From Cryptomeria japonica (lineage: Eukaryota; Streptophyta; Pinopsida; Cupressales; Cupressaceae): DNA of 64,000 nt. The DNA lies in the NCBI RefSeq assembly GCF_030272615.1, contig NC_081411.1, forward strand, positions 155,830,971 through 155,894,970, given 5' to 3'. Both the position numbers and the translations under genes were made by a program. The stretch's first letter is position 1, and every line of letters starts with the position of its first letter. Of the stretch, positions 44,630-58,100 are shown piece by piece. A model generated the notes under the pieces. It saw only the letters and a program-made list of their open reading frames with translations. It was not told the DNA's origin and did not search any database.

Positions 44630-47345
44630 TTATTATCGACAGATATGGAAATTTCCTATCCATTATATGGGAATTTGCCACACTGATGGCATGTTGAAGG
44701 CACTTCTTGCATTTCATGTATCCAAGGATGACCCAATGAAATATTGTATGTTAAGTCTATGTCTAAGACTTGGCACATAGTGTTCTACCTGAATAGGTAG
44801 TATTACTATTCTTTTGAATGATCTTTTTTCATCATCATAGGGTTTGATGGTGATCTTTTTGTGTGGATCAATAGATTGTTCAGAGAAGCCTAATGCACTG
44901 ATAAGTTTTAAAGTACAGATATTGAGACCAGCTCCTCCATCTATTAAATGCTCTTTTTAACTCGATGTTTGTAGACTAAGAATTTAATGTGAAGGGGAGT
45001 GTTATGTGGATGACTCAAAAGAAATATTATCTTGTTCAGAAAAGGTGAGATTATGAGGCCCTGTCATATGAGCCACCATGGCTTGGAATTTATCAATGTC
45101 TAGATCTTGAGTAACATTTGTTTCAACGAGTTCTTATTCTAAGATGTCCTTATGTTTCGCAGAGAGTTTGATCAACTCAAGTATGGATATTTGAGTGGGA
45201 GTTCTTTGTAGTTGATTAGCCAAATCATATTGAGTCTTGGGGATAGTGATGGATGTTGATGTATGCCCTTTCAAGATGTATTTTTGAGCTCTGGTTGTCA
45301 CATTGATTGATGCATCGTCTTGTTTGTCCTTGATTATTTTGACATTTATTTGGTTTTCATCTATCGATATGTGATTGATGGTGTTGTTGTACAGGTGATT
45401 TATACGAGATCCCCTTGTATCATTTGATGATGAAGCTCCTTCCTTGTAATTCAGAAGAGGATTTTTAAAGGTATCATGGTCACCGTTTGTTTTGAGACCA
45501 TCAACCATTAAATCACCTCTATCAATCATATCCTGAATAATATTATTAAGCCTCATGCAATCATTTGTGTGATGTCCTTTTTTGCATTGAAAATCACAGA
45601 AATGCGAGTCATTCCACCAAGGTGGTTTGATCTAGGGTTCAAAGTTGTTTATGGTTGTCAATGTGATAATCTTGTTTGCCAGGAGTTCCTAAAATGCTGA
45701 TTCTAAGGTTTTCCCCAATGGTGTGTAGATGCGTCTATTTGGGAAAGTGTTGGTGTTACCTCTTTGGTTTGTATTATTCCCTCGGTTAGCATTGTTTCCT
45801 TGGTTATTGTTTTTTCCTTGGGTATTGTTATTTCCTTGGGTATTGTTTTTGATGTTTGAAATTGAAGGTCCTTGATTGGTATTTTGTGGATAAGTGTTAG
45901 TGCCTTGATTAACACCTTTTTGATTTTTGTTAGATCGTGGATTACCTGATAAAGCTAATATTGGTTGTTTGGACTTCATATCATTAGCATCAACTCCTCA
46001 CTCATTAACAACATTTTTGTTTCTTGTCCAAAATATGGATTTGTCTAAAGTGTTGTTATTGTTTTGATTGTTAAACGAATGAGTGTTGGATGAGTTAGTT
46101 CCTTCTTTAAAGAACTTCAATGTTCCTTTCTTGATGGAGGCTTCTTCTACTTGGATTTTGTTTTTGATTAACTTGGAAAAAGATGGTATGCATTGGAGTT
46201 TGAGTTGATAACTCATCTCACTATTTAGATTTTTGATAAACATCTCCATCTTTTCCTTTTCAGGCATGTCTCGAGGATATCTCGAAACCATACGTCTCCA
46301 ATGCTGAAGAAACACCATGAATGTTTCATTGTTTTTTTGTTTGGTGTTACATAAATCCAACATGGTGATTGCATGTTAAATATTATAGGATTATTGTGTA
46401 ATAAATTTGTTTACCAACTCATCAAATGATCTGATGGGAGGTGTAAGTTTAGACAACCACTCCATTGTTTGCCCTCCCAAACTTCTTGGAAACAGTCTTA
46501 TTAGGTAAGTGTCATCGTGAGCGAATTCTAGGCTTATGGTACAAAATTCGTGAACATGATCGCGGGGATCACTTTTACCATAGTATTTGTCGTATTTTGG
46601 TATATCTAAATTCGGGGGAAAAGGTATCATGTTTAATCTCCTATCAAAGGGATAAGGCCAAATCTCATCCAAGGAGTATCACACGGTGGTCCCTTGTTGC
46701 ATGTCCTCCATTTGCCTTTGCAACATTTGAATTTGTTGTGTAAGAGCACCCATGGGTGCATTTGTATGTTAAGGGAAAGATTCTTCCCTTTCATTAGGAT
46801 TATCTCGAGTTTGGGCATGGTTGTGTTCGGGCGTGTTATTTTGTTCATGTATGAATTCTAGGTCATGCATTTCTTCTTCTCTTTGTTGGTATTGATAGGT
46901 GTAATTTCTAGACCTTGTTCTAAAAATTTATTCGTTTACATTCCTTAAGTTTTCGGTATCGAAATATTCAGGAAGTATAATTCCTTTGCTAGTTAGCATG
47001 AGCATATATTTTTCCTTGTCTGCTTCAATAAGTCTTTCCATGAGCCTTTGGAATGAGGGGTTTTCTTGAAATTCTTGGAGAAGTTCCTCAGTGATCTTTG
47101 TATCTCCCAGATTAGTATACTTGAAAGGGTTGGATAATCTATGATCCATACTTGACTCTGGTTGTGATTCCCTTTGCTTGTTTCTTTGAGAGTGAGTGAC
47201 AACAGGCATTCATTTCAATTAGAGTTCCTAGTGGTATTTGGTGGATAGAATATGTTCCTCGATAAAAACTTTCAGTTACAAAGGGAGTTTCTTCTTCTTC
47301 TTCCCTCTTAGGGGTTGGTGGTTTAGGTCGAGCTTCGTTCAATGT
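44630..47345 (-). pseudogene. Tat/Ogre-like Ty3/gypsy gag-protease relic
   Basis: Minus strand, high to low: an N-terminal region (about 47340-46930), the capsid domain (46672-45998) with FPPNLDIPKYDKYYGKSDP, WLSKLTPPIRSFDELVNKF and FMVFLQHWRRMVSRYP, a Gln/Asn-rich linker (NQGNNANRGNN, about 45860-45730), a knuckle CDFQCKKGHHTNDC (about 45596-45555), the linker ending LLELIKLSAKHKDILE-like at 45140, and the protease core LIDGGAGLNICTLKLISALG (about 44952-44893) followed by KKITIKPYDD. Stops and shifts occur between blocks. E2 interrupts it just after the protease, where reverse transcriptase would start. Confidence 0.82.
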
Positions 47346-47349
47346 GATA

Positions 47350-50190
47350 TAGAACTGTGGGAATAAAGTGGGGTTGATCCTTCCTCCATGATTTAAGAGT
47401 TGGTTGAATGTTAATTTCTGAATATAGGCTCTGCTTCTTAAAGATTCTTTATCAAACTCATTTTATTTGCCTTGAATATACAATCGAATGTGACACAAGA
47501 ATGCGCAATGTGATTTAAAAAGTTGGCAATTGATATAGAGAAAATTATTCCTTTTGCAAGTATCGTAGAACTAGGTTGTCTCTTTTTCAACTTAGTTTTA
47601 TGATGAAGACTTATTCTTCTCAAAATATGTGGAGTGATCATACATAGATGATCAATGGTTTCCTTTGACATTGGACTGTGATACTTTGTTTGAAAAAATT
47701 AAGCTTACTTCATCAAGTAAAGGTTTAGTTAGATTCACCCCCACGAGAAAGTGTGTCAAATGATATGGATAAGAGTCTCCCGATATGGAAACTCGATTTG
47801 ACAACTTAAGGATTAAACTTGGTATTTTGTTTGTGATAGGATCTGTTAGATGGTAAAACTTTGATCAATGTGATGGTACTGCCTGATTTTGGTTGGATGA
47901 AGTCTTATCTCAAGCTAGTTTAAGATTCGAAAAATTTGTTCTAAGGATGCTTGTTTGATTTTGGAATTGTTTTCTGTGATAATTTGGTTTGGATTTTGAC
48001 TAATCATTTTGACAGAGGACCAAAAAGGGTACTTACAACTGGTGATAAAATTTTCCTGAAAGGCCTGGTTTACTCTCTGTTTTTCTGGGTTATTACCATG
48101 TACCAAAGCAGAGATAGGATGTGATAACTAATGGTCTAGATGCACCACAAAAAATTCTCTATGTGCTAAGCTGCCTCTTCTATGCGCTGACTGAGATTTG
48201 TTTGAAACTATTGTGACTGAAAGATTACATGCTAATATGTTCTTGAAAAATGCTACTGTAAAAGTTGAAAGCACTAAAGTATGTCTCCTATGTGCTAAGC
48301 TGATGTGCAAATGCGCTAAACTAGTATCACAAAGTGCTACTAAATTTTTTCTTAATCTCAAACTGGTTATACGCTAAAGCGAAGGCTGAGAGCACTAATT
48401 TTTGGTGCAGATGTTCTAGAGAATGATTAATACGCACTAGGTAGTTTCTCCTATGTGCTAAGATGCCCTGATTTCTTTTTTTTCTGCCATTTTGGGATTT
48501 TAACTTGTGCTTTTGATGGATGATTTTCTGAAAAATAAGTTGCAAACACGACACACAAATGAGATAACAAATTTTGCCTATGCTAGAAAAATAGTGTATG
48601 TTTAGTGAGGATGTGTTCAAATCCTTGATGTTTTCATAGGCTTAGATAACAAGTAAGACAAATTAGACAGACTCTTTATTCAAGTGTCATCAATAATATC
48701 ATAGCCCACTAGTCTTGATACTCCGTCAGCTCAAGAAGCCTTGTCAACCCTTAGGGGGCACCCATTTTTTTGTCTTTTGCTAGAAATTAACTCAAAGTGA
48801 ATTGCTTCACAATTGAGTAGTTATCTTGGGAGATATATGGTGAGTGATCTTGGGGGCAGATTCTTCCCCACCCTTGCACTATGATATTGAAGATGTTTGG
48901 ATAATGAATCGACTCAAAGTTTCTAGTTCTAAGGTTCTAAATCAGGCTTCTGTTTGGTCTTCAGTGATAAAATCCCTCGGGAGGCTTCCCAACCTTTACA
49001 ACAAAGGCTTTACGTATATTAAAGATACTAGGGGAAGGCTAATCGCTGAGACAAAGCATTTAAGGGTACTTTTCTCAGCCTCCACGTTTGATCATAGTGG
49101 GTTGGAACACTTAGCGATAAAGCCATTTCCCACTTAGGTCATTCCCCTCTCACTGACCATTTAAATGGCGCTCTAAGAGCAACTCGGGAAGGAAGGCCTG
49201 CTAAAGGATTTAAATGCTTGAAATGAAGAAAACACAAGAGTGGTTTGGCTTTTTGGTCACCTAATTAAGGGAAGAGCATATACATTCCACTTTCAAGACA
49301 AGGCACCCAAGTGTTCTTTATAACCTTCAAGTCAATGATTTTCTAATTTGTACTTGGAGATTTTGCTCCAAAAAAGCATGGTGTTATTTTTACCCCTTTA
49401 TAGCAATGATTTTCTATCTAAGTAAAAGAAATCCTGGTCAACAAATGAAATTTTGATATTGGTCAACAAAAGGGAAGTTGCGAAATGAAAAATTTCCTTT
49501 GCTTTGCACAAAATAAATATGAAGTTCTTTTTATCCCTTTGTAAAGAAAATAAAAAATGGATCCTTTTATGCAACAAAGGAAGGTGAGGTTCTTTTCAAG
49601 AAAAACCAAATAAAAATGAGGTTGTTCTTTTTACTCCTTTGTAAAACTTTGAAAGTTTGTTGTCCTTTTTAAAGCAACACCAAATGAGTTTTAGGATCAC
49701 CTTTTCCATTGTATTTCTCAAAATGAAGCATGTAAATATGTCATGGAATGAGATTCTTAGAATTGAAAAGGAAAGAGGGCTACTTGGGAAATACAATAGG
49801 AGAGTAGATTAGAATTGGGTTTACTTCTACTCACAACTAAACTCATCAATGCAAAGTTCACTTCTTTTTTTTCTTGTCTGAACTTGAACCTATTTGGACA
49901 TGCTTTGAAGAATGGTTCTCCAAATTTTCTAAGATGAACAAATAATTCTCCTCGTAGCTCATCTTATTTCTAAGAAGACTCTTCTATCTCATTATTTCAT
50001 TGTGAGATCAATCTATGTGAGGTGGAAAAATCTTCCTTATGAATTGAGTGGTTGGGTGGGATGGATGGAGTAAATGGAATGCCATAGTCTAATCTATGAA
50101 TAAATTGGTCTTATTGTATACATGACATGAATCACTCAGTTTGAATATAGATATAGGGAAAGCAAAGTCAAAAGATGAATCTTAACATAC
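47350..50190. other. Gene-free stretch, probable leader and LTR remains of the Tat-like relic
   Basis: No credible ORF. Around 48.16-48.46 kb CCTATGTGCTAAG-like phrases recur (48161, 48287, 48449). Around 48.70-49.14 kb lies a compact G/C-richer part with leader-like character, but no primer site could be fixed. The rest is AT-rich. Confidence 0.4.
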
Positions 50191-50199
50191 GACATCTTG

Positions 50200-50625
50200 A
50201 CTTTTATAAATATTATGTGATTCGAGACCCATAAGATGATAAAATTTTGAGTTAATGTTGATGGTTTATAACCACTCCATACCTCATTTAGTGTATTATC
50301 CTATAATATCTTGGTGGGAGATCTATTGAGCAAATGCATAGATGTTCACACTACTTCTTCCCAAAATGATCCTCTAACTTGGTTGTGGAAAGTGTGGACC
50401 AAGCCATATTCATGATAGTCTAATTGAAATTCTCTATAGTTCTATTTTGTTGAGGTGAATAGGAGGAAGTTAGATGTTATTTGATGCCATGACACTTCAA
50501 GAATTAGCCATATTCATGATAGTCTAATTGAAATTTTCTACAATTCTATTTTGTTGAGTTGGATAGAGGGAAGTCAGATGTGATTTGATGCCATGACAAT
50601 TCAAGAACTCCAAAAACTCCTAAGG
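50200..50625 (-). pseudogene. Copia integrase relic with internal tandem duplication
   Basis: Minus-strand reading contains HGIK..LTSSYSPQQNRTIEN followed by MNMAWSTLSTTKLEDHFGK, matching the integrase block HGIKRQLTxPYTPQQNGVxERxNRT...MARSML...FW. A 104-bp unit (50404-50507) is repeated at 50508-50611, breaking the domain. The adjacent region to 50200 recalls AVYLLNRSP. Belongs with the protease and gag relics up to 53690. Confidence 0.75.
50404..50611. repeat. 104-bp tandem duplication inside the integrase relic
   Basis: Two adjacent copies starting CCATATTCATGATAGTCTAA, with about ten differences between them by eye. Confidence 0.85.
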
Positions 50626-51149
50626 TAAAATCTCCTCTCAATGTAAGGTGGAAGTCTTGAAAGAATGGAAATGTTTTACTCTTCTTTATATGAAAATACA
50701 CCTAGGTTTTGTGAGACAAGTCATACATGAACAACTATAAGTAATTGTTCCCTTGAAAGGAAGTAGGAAGTGGTATGCACAAATCAATATGTACAACCTC
50801 AAGATGCTCCCTGACGTGGAAGGTGCTCAACTCAAATAGATCTTGATGTTTTCTTACAATAACTCTATAATATATAGGCAAGGAATCTAAAAGATGAAGA
50901 AAATAGATTATTATCTCCTTGGAACTTAGCTAATGGGGGAAGAGGGAAGACAAAATTCCATATATAGAATGCTAAAAATTAGTGGGATTGATTGTAGAGG
51001 TTTAAAGAAAAATTGAAAACAAAGAGACTACATGGAGTGCACGTAGTCAATTATTAATAAAATATCTAGCAATGATCATGCCATCTTGTGAGATGAAATA
51101 AGATTTGATCATAGTTGATTTAAAAGTTAACCTTAATCTCGTCATTCAA

Positions 51150-51445
51150 TAACTAAAAGATAGACAAGAGATATGTTGCCAAACCTAGAACATAGAGCTC
51201 CTTAGTGAGAGAATAGCTTCGTGTCTCAAGAGGAATGGTGATAGTATAAAATGCTTGTACAAAAACCTCATTATCATTTTCCATCCAAATTATATCTCTA
51301 TTAGGTTGAGTAGTAAGATTATCAAACAACTCTTTATTACTAGTCATATGTTCACTTACACTAGAGCCAATCAACCAAACATCTCTTGAGAGCTTGGAGG
51401 TTTGACAGGAAGAAAAACCCCATTCTAATTGATACCACAATGTGT
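51150..51445 (-). pseudogene. Copia protease relic
   Basis: Minus-strand DVWLIGSSVSEHMTSNKELF (about 51390-51330) corresponds to the copia block WLIDSGASxHMTGxRxLF; the catalytic DSG has become GSS. It is open for 95 codons but inactive. It lies between the gag and integrase relics in the proper order. Confidence 0.72.
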
Positions 51446-51449
51446 TGCA

Positions 51450-53380
51450 TCTGGTATATCCTCATCAGATGCCTCATTAGATACATCATCTTGGTGGGTT
51501 GTACCTTGATTACAAGAATTAAATTGGGGTAAGACCGATATACCAACAAGGATAAGTGTCATGCGTATTGGTATGATAGATGTGGCACCGTTAATTATCC
51601 TTTAGAGGATTTTATTGCTATTGTGACAATTTTGTAAGGGTCTCTTTTGAGACTTTTAATTGCACTATTGTCTCAAAACTAGTTCTATGTCTTTAAAGTC
51701 ATGTAAAGACTAGATGACTTATTATTGTGAAAGAAAATTCACTAGTTCTTCAAATAATGCCTACTTAGTGATTCAATGTTGTGATAAAATTCTTGAACTA
51801 AGGAGAAAGAGCTCTCAAAATGATCAAGATTGTAATGGGGTGAAGTAGGGTTCACTAGTTTATGCATGTAAAATATTAATTAACCTATTTCACAATGATT
51901 ACAATTAGAAGGAGAATGAATTCAATAGGGTCAACCTTAAAATTATTAACAAAGGATTGGGCACAAGGTAAATTTACTACTCCTTGATTGAGTTGAAAAT
52001 GAGAAATTGGAATGATGTGAATTGAATGTGAGAGTTAGGGCTAGAAGGTGAAAAGCTAACAATTGATAACATAAAAAATTGAATGCATAATTGATAATCA
52101 CAAAACCAACCTAAATCTAGAAAGGGGATGCAAAGAGGAATTTATATCTAAAATCTAGGATAAAAAATGTGGACAATGGTCCTTGGGGCATCCTTGTTCA
52201 ACTGGTCAAATTTTTAGTACTGAACTAGATGTAAAACCTTGAGGCCATATTCCTTCTTCCTTCCATACCTAAACCTGAGTTTGGAGGAAAATGACATCCC
52301 AAATGCTCTTCTCTAGAGGATTCTTAAAGAATTTGGAAAGATCATCCATATCAAAGTCTTGAGCACTTTCTTGTTTTTGGTCTCTATCGAAAGCATGTAG
52401 TTGAACCTAAATATGCATATAAAATGAGAAAAATGATGTTTGGGGCTATATAAGGAGTTTTCCTTACTAAAACCTTATGTTGGGACTCAACTCTATAATG
52501 ATGATGACTTGGAATAGAAATTTGAATTGAGATTATTGAATGTAAATACTTGATTGAAATGATTATACCTTCAATTGAGGATGCAATTCTCTTACAATAA
52601 GTCCTTCAAGTGTTGATGCAATAACATGATAAATCATTATAAAATAAAATAATAATTGAAACATAATAGAAAACACCTTGACGTAGCTTGCTTCTCCTTA
52701 GACTCAAATTTTCTTTTTAAGAATAATTTCTCTTGGAAGTAAAGAATGAGATGATAATGTGATGATGAAATGAATTAGGAGGGATGCCTTTTTTTTTGGG
52801 TCTCATAGTTAAATCACCTTTTGGCTGACTTAGAATTATCATATTTTTGCATTGAGGATAGTTACAGAAAAGACCAAAATATTATCCTCTTGAAATTTTG
52901 GCCAAAAAAGCATCAAAAAATGATGCTTGAGGTGCCCTTGTCTCGATAAATTAGGTGCAAAATTTTACGATCACGAGATAATAGGGCCTTGATTCCAAAA
53001 ATATAATTTATATGGAATGTAAGAATGTTTAGATGCAGTAAAAGGTTTAATGAACTTTGAAATGACCTAGGACCCATATAAGCCTGAAAAGAAATAAGAT
53101 AAAGGGCACACCTAAAATAAGGGCCTACATAATAAAGTGTTGATGTATTAGGACTCATAATATTGAATTAAATATTATTTTAATACGAGAAAGGTCCAAT
53201 AATACATAGCGGAATGGGAAATACTAAAATGAGTGCTTGGATAGTGTGAATTGGACATCGTAATCAAAGGAGTATATTTTATGATACTATAAGGACAACC
53301 AATTTTTTCCTCCACCTTCTCTCCCAGTGTGACAAACTCTACGTAGTGCTTGGACACATGACCCAAGAATTCCTTAACTT
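51450..53380. other. Eroded interior of the copia relic
   Basis: Between the protease and gag relics. Short charged frames occur, but no motif could be named. Confidence 0.4.
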
Positions 53381-53384
53381 TCTC

Positions 53385-53690
53385 TCAAACTTTCATATTG
53401 AGTGTATGAAACTTGGATTGGAGATGAAGGATCTTGGTCCATGGTTCTTCACCTCATAGATGGTGGAGAGGATATCATAGAGATCCTTTGATATTGTTGC
53501 ATCTTTAACATTTTTGGAGATGCTAAGTGTGATCAACATCAAGGCTTTGACATTAGCCTTGTCAAAGTTATTCTATTCATCTGCATCATTCGAATGTTGT
53601 ATTATGCCAATAACAATCTTCCATAGCTCTTCAAAGTGGAGAATCATGCACATATTTATCTTCCACATGGCATAATTTTACCCTTTTGAG
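53385..53690 (-). pseudogene. Copia gag relic
   Basis: Minus-strand NYAMWKINMCMILHFEELWK, then KANVKALMLITLSISKNVKDA and LYDILSTIYE, the classical UBN2-type gag pattern (NYxxWxxxMxxxL...LWxIV...AxxxIxLSLSxxxxxxV..A..LWDxLxxxY). Stops are present. Confidence 0.75.
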
Positions 53691-53694
53691 AGTT

Positions 53695-55185
53695 GTACAT
53701 AGGAAATAAGCAAAAGCAACTTGGGAGAAGACATGATAACACCAAAATAAAATTGCCATTCTAGGGAGCATCTAACAGGGCATAGTCAAAATTGGTGCTC
53801 TCATGGATTGCATTTAGTGCTCCATGATTATTGATGACACTATTGACACAAACTAAATTTTGTGTTAGTGGCATGAAGTGGTATTGATTAATGTGATATA
53901 TGGGCGATGACGAGCCCATCTTTCATTTCTAGCCATGAGAAAATCTTGCGGTAGTTGTCGAGGCTAAGACAAGTTTTTGGGTAAATTTTTAAAAGAAAAT
54001 ATTGGTTGTGATTAAAATTTTGTCTTTAAGTGTACGCCAAGGAATTTTTCTACTATGAAGTTTATTTTTTTCCTCTACACAGCTTGGTATGCATTCTCTC
54101 TACATAAATACCTATTCCATTCTATAAAGATGATATGTGGATAATTCATCAAGGTGGCATGTAAGAAGTGAAGTTGACAACAAGTGGTGTGTTTTGTTCT
54201 TGCTAGAATTCTCTTCTATTTGATTTCTTGTTTGTAAGTAGTAATAGAAGATGTACGGGAAAAATTTGTTTTGATGATTGTTTGAATAAATAGATAAGGA
54301 AGTAGAAGATGCCAGTAGTGTTGTCCACAATCATGAAGAGCAAATACAGTAGGTAAGAAACTCCCAAACAATGTATTATTCTAGCATGTAGCATAATTTA
54401 TGATTGGATATGAACCTACACACATGAAAAGGGAAAAAATGGTTGCGTTGTATAGGGGCTTGCTTGAGTCAAACCTTATGTTTCTATTGACACCTTTACT
54501 ATAGCAATGATTGATGAAAAGAGAGCTTGTCCTTAGAGAGGAAAAAGTTTGAAACCTTAATAGAAATGCTTGAAATGATAAATGTTACATTTGATATAAA
54601 ACCATTGTCTTTAAGTCTTATATAAATCTTGATATTACTTGTTTGATGTTAATGTAGGTCTTTATCATAGAGGAACACATAAAACTTGATCATGATTGTT
54701 GAAGCTTGATTACTTGATTGCAGACTTGTATTGAATTAATGCTTGATTGAATGCTCATAGAATGATAATCCTAAGACTTAGAGTTCAAATGAGAGAGGGA
54801 GTTGCATTTAATTGCAAGTTACATCTTTTTCAGATTTAATTTTCGAGGGAGGCCAACATCGGAAGCACTTTCCTACTACTTACAAAGACAACTATTGTAA
54901 TTTCAAATTTGGGGCCAAACTAACACAACAAAGGTGCTAGGAACCCTAGTCCACCAAGATAAGGGCGCTAAATGCCCTAGTCCCATCAGTTTAGGCTAGA
55001 ACAAAGATTGTTGAGTATGAGATTGCATTGAGCTTCTAGAAACAATTTTGAAGTTAAGCAGAATCAAATATGAATCAAGTACACTATGCATAACCACCAA
55101 AGTGAGTCCAAATTGAGTGTGAAAGACGTATACAATTTTCTACACCACAAAAGTTTTGGGTGCCTTTCAAAACTCATTTTACTTA
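53695..55185. other. Gene-free stretch
   Basis: Should hold the 5' LTR of the minus-strand copia relic, but I could not find a partner LTR at the other end. No ORF of interest. Confidence 0.35.
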
Positions 55186-55189
55186 TTTT

Positions 55190-58100
55190 ACTTCTAATCA
55201 ATACCATACAATGATTGAAAGGAGAGATAAAATTTACCTATATTTGCATTTAAATTTTAGAACATAAGATAACGTTTCTACAATTTCTCCTCAATGTGAA
55301 TCTGATCTATGGTCTAAAATAAAAATAAAAAGAACTTTAAATAAATATTAATCTTAAAAATAAACAATAACAAAAATAGAAATGCATTGTATACCTATAT
55401 CAACTCAATAAATAATATGTATACATTATTATTAAAAAACAAAAACTATAATATGTCCAAAATGATATAAAAATATAAGCTATTTGGTCCATCATATATA
55501 TATAAATAATAAATGCCATGCTAACCAGGTCAAAATAAAAGCATATAAAACTGTCTTCATGAGATTCACCCGCAGAAAAGAGTTGCCTTGTACACGCTGG
55601 GGATACATATTGAAATAATCTAGCATATAAAACAGACTCAGTCAAAAAATGGAAAATGATAGTATCCAAGTCAAACACTCCTATATTTAAAGAGTAATTG
55701 TCAAAGAAGAAAACGAATATATCACCTCAAAGGGAGAAGCATCTTGACTAATTCCAAAACACAAAACTAAATAAACTAAATAAACACAAAACTAAATAAA
55801 CTTCTTTTTGTAGTAGTTCATTTTTAATAAAATTTGACTTATATGGCAATGGTAAATAAGACTTCGAAGAGCATAAAGAGTTCATACCTGATTGTCAGGA
55901 TCAAAAGAGCAAAAGAATCTACCTTTTTAACAAATGGTGAACGAGACTGAAGATTATAAAGCACGAATCTTTCTTATATTGCATGTCTGACAAGAAACGT
56001 CACAGCAATAATGGCAAACGACCATCCATATCCCTAAATTTTATGACAATTATATTAAATTAGACAGTCAAAGTTCTAAGCATTGGTTATTCAAAACCAA
56101 ACACCCTAAAACGTGTCCCTTATTTAGTCAAACATAAAATCAAAATTGACTTTTGCTTCACGAGGGAAACAACTTTACAGATCACAACGTTTCTGAATTC
56201 AATGTGAGGAAACTGTAGTTCTTCTATATAAATCTACACAGGTGCTCATGCATTGCTGTATGATTCACAGTGTAAGCATTTTTGTTACAGTAACATATCT
56301 TTCCTTTCAGTGAAATATATATCAGATTCTATGGAGAACTTAAGGGAACCCCTCAATGGTAATGAAGAATATTTGTATGAGAATGTCCATGACATTGTGA
56401 TTGTAGGAGGAGGAGTTGCAGGCCTTGCCACAGCCCTTGCCCTGCATAGGTAAATCTCTTGTTTTCTCATTTTTAGGTTTAACTGATTGTAATTGGGTGC
56501 TAAAAATGAATGTGATTGTGGATATTGAAATTAGGGTTCCTTATATTATGTAGATGTATGGACTGACATGTTTAGTGGAACATCCAGGTTGGGTGTAAAG
56601 AGCCTAGTACTTGAGAAGGCCAGTAACCTTAGAACTAGTGGGGCTGCCTTCGTTATGTGGGCAAATGCATGGAAAGCTCTTGATGCTCTTGGTGTTGCAG
56701 ACTCACTTCGCCCAAACTATCGTCAACTTGATGGGTATTTTTCTTTTTCAAAATATCACTTTGATGGATAACCTGTCTTTTTTTCTAGATTTAAACTATG
56801 TTGTAAGATCTAAATCTGTGTCCTTTTTTTCAGATTTGAACTATGTTGTAAGATCAAAATGATGGGTATTTTGTTTATTCTAGATATCGATTTGATGGAC
56901 AATCTGTATCTTTTTGTAGATTTACATTATGTTGTAAGATTTTTTTGGGGTTTGTAATAAGGCACTTACTTTTACTTGCAAGATAAAATGTTGATCTTTC
57001 GATGGATAGTGGCAAATGTGATTGTTTATGTTATTATTATAGGAGGGAGGTTTTAACATAAATTATTTTCTTTGTTTTGCAGAATTCGTGGCTCGTCAAA
57101 TTGTACTGGGATGAAAAAGGCAGTTCAACTCATAAAGAAGACTAAAGGGTGATTACAATGAAACACAAAGTACTTATTTTATTATATTTCTCGCACGCAC
57201 AGAGTAATCTAATAAGTTTGATACCTGTCATTCGAGGTTGATTTCGTAATTGTTGAATTAATTGTTTGATAAGATATTGTGCACAGTGATTGAGAAGGAA
57301 AGACTTGTTTGATAAGGTATTGTGAAATGTGATTGAAAAGGAAAGAAACTGAATAGTTTCAGAGATATTAATTCTTATTGATCTATTTATAGTAAATTAT
57401 ATTTCTTATAAAATAAATTTGAAGTTTTGGTTTTTATTTTTTATTATATTTATTTTTCATTGAATTATTAATTTTTTTTTTTTTCAATATTGAATATGGT
57501 TTAGACATATGATATATTTTTTAGTATTAAAATATAAAATGTTTAAAAAGTCTTTATGTCAAACTCATTTTTTCTTCTTTCATAATAGATTCTAGAATCC
57601 TTTCTTTAGTATCTATTTTAAGATATCTTTATGTTTACTGTTCAATTTTATTTAATTTTAATTTGATATATGATCAAGGAACAATAATACAAAGTTAGTC
57701 ACATAAATTTTGAATATGAATTTTACTAATAGATAATCTAATTTGTATTTCAGTGGATTAACTACGATGATGGAATCGAGATGTATAGAAAGAATCAAGC
57801 TCATAGAAACACTTGCTAAAGAATTGCCTAAGGGGACTATTAGATTCAGTTCCAAAGTTGTTTTAATAAATAAGAAGAACCCATCTTCTTTAACCTCACT
57901 AAAACTTGAAGATGGACAATCTATTACAACAAAGGTAAATATTCCTCATTTATTTTTGCACAAATCATTTTTAAATATTATTTTATTTAATAATTGAAAA
58001 ATCCATTTTATTAACAAAATTAGATATTTATTATTCAATTGACATCAATTTCTTAACCATCTATATTAATTAATCATGATTATTTTTATGTACGTATTCC

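Noticed and set aside
48844-49137. 97-codon + strand frame near 49 kb
   Set aside because: It lies in leader/LTR-like sequence of the Tat-like relic and shows no known domain.
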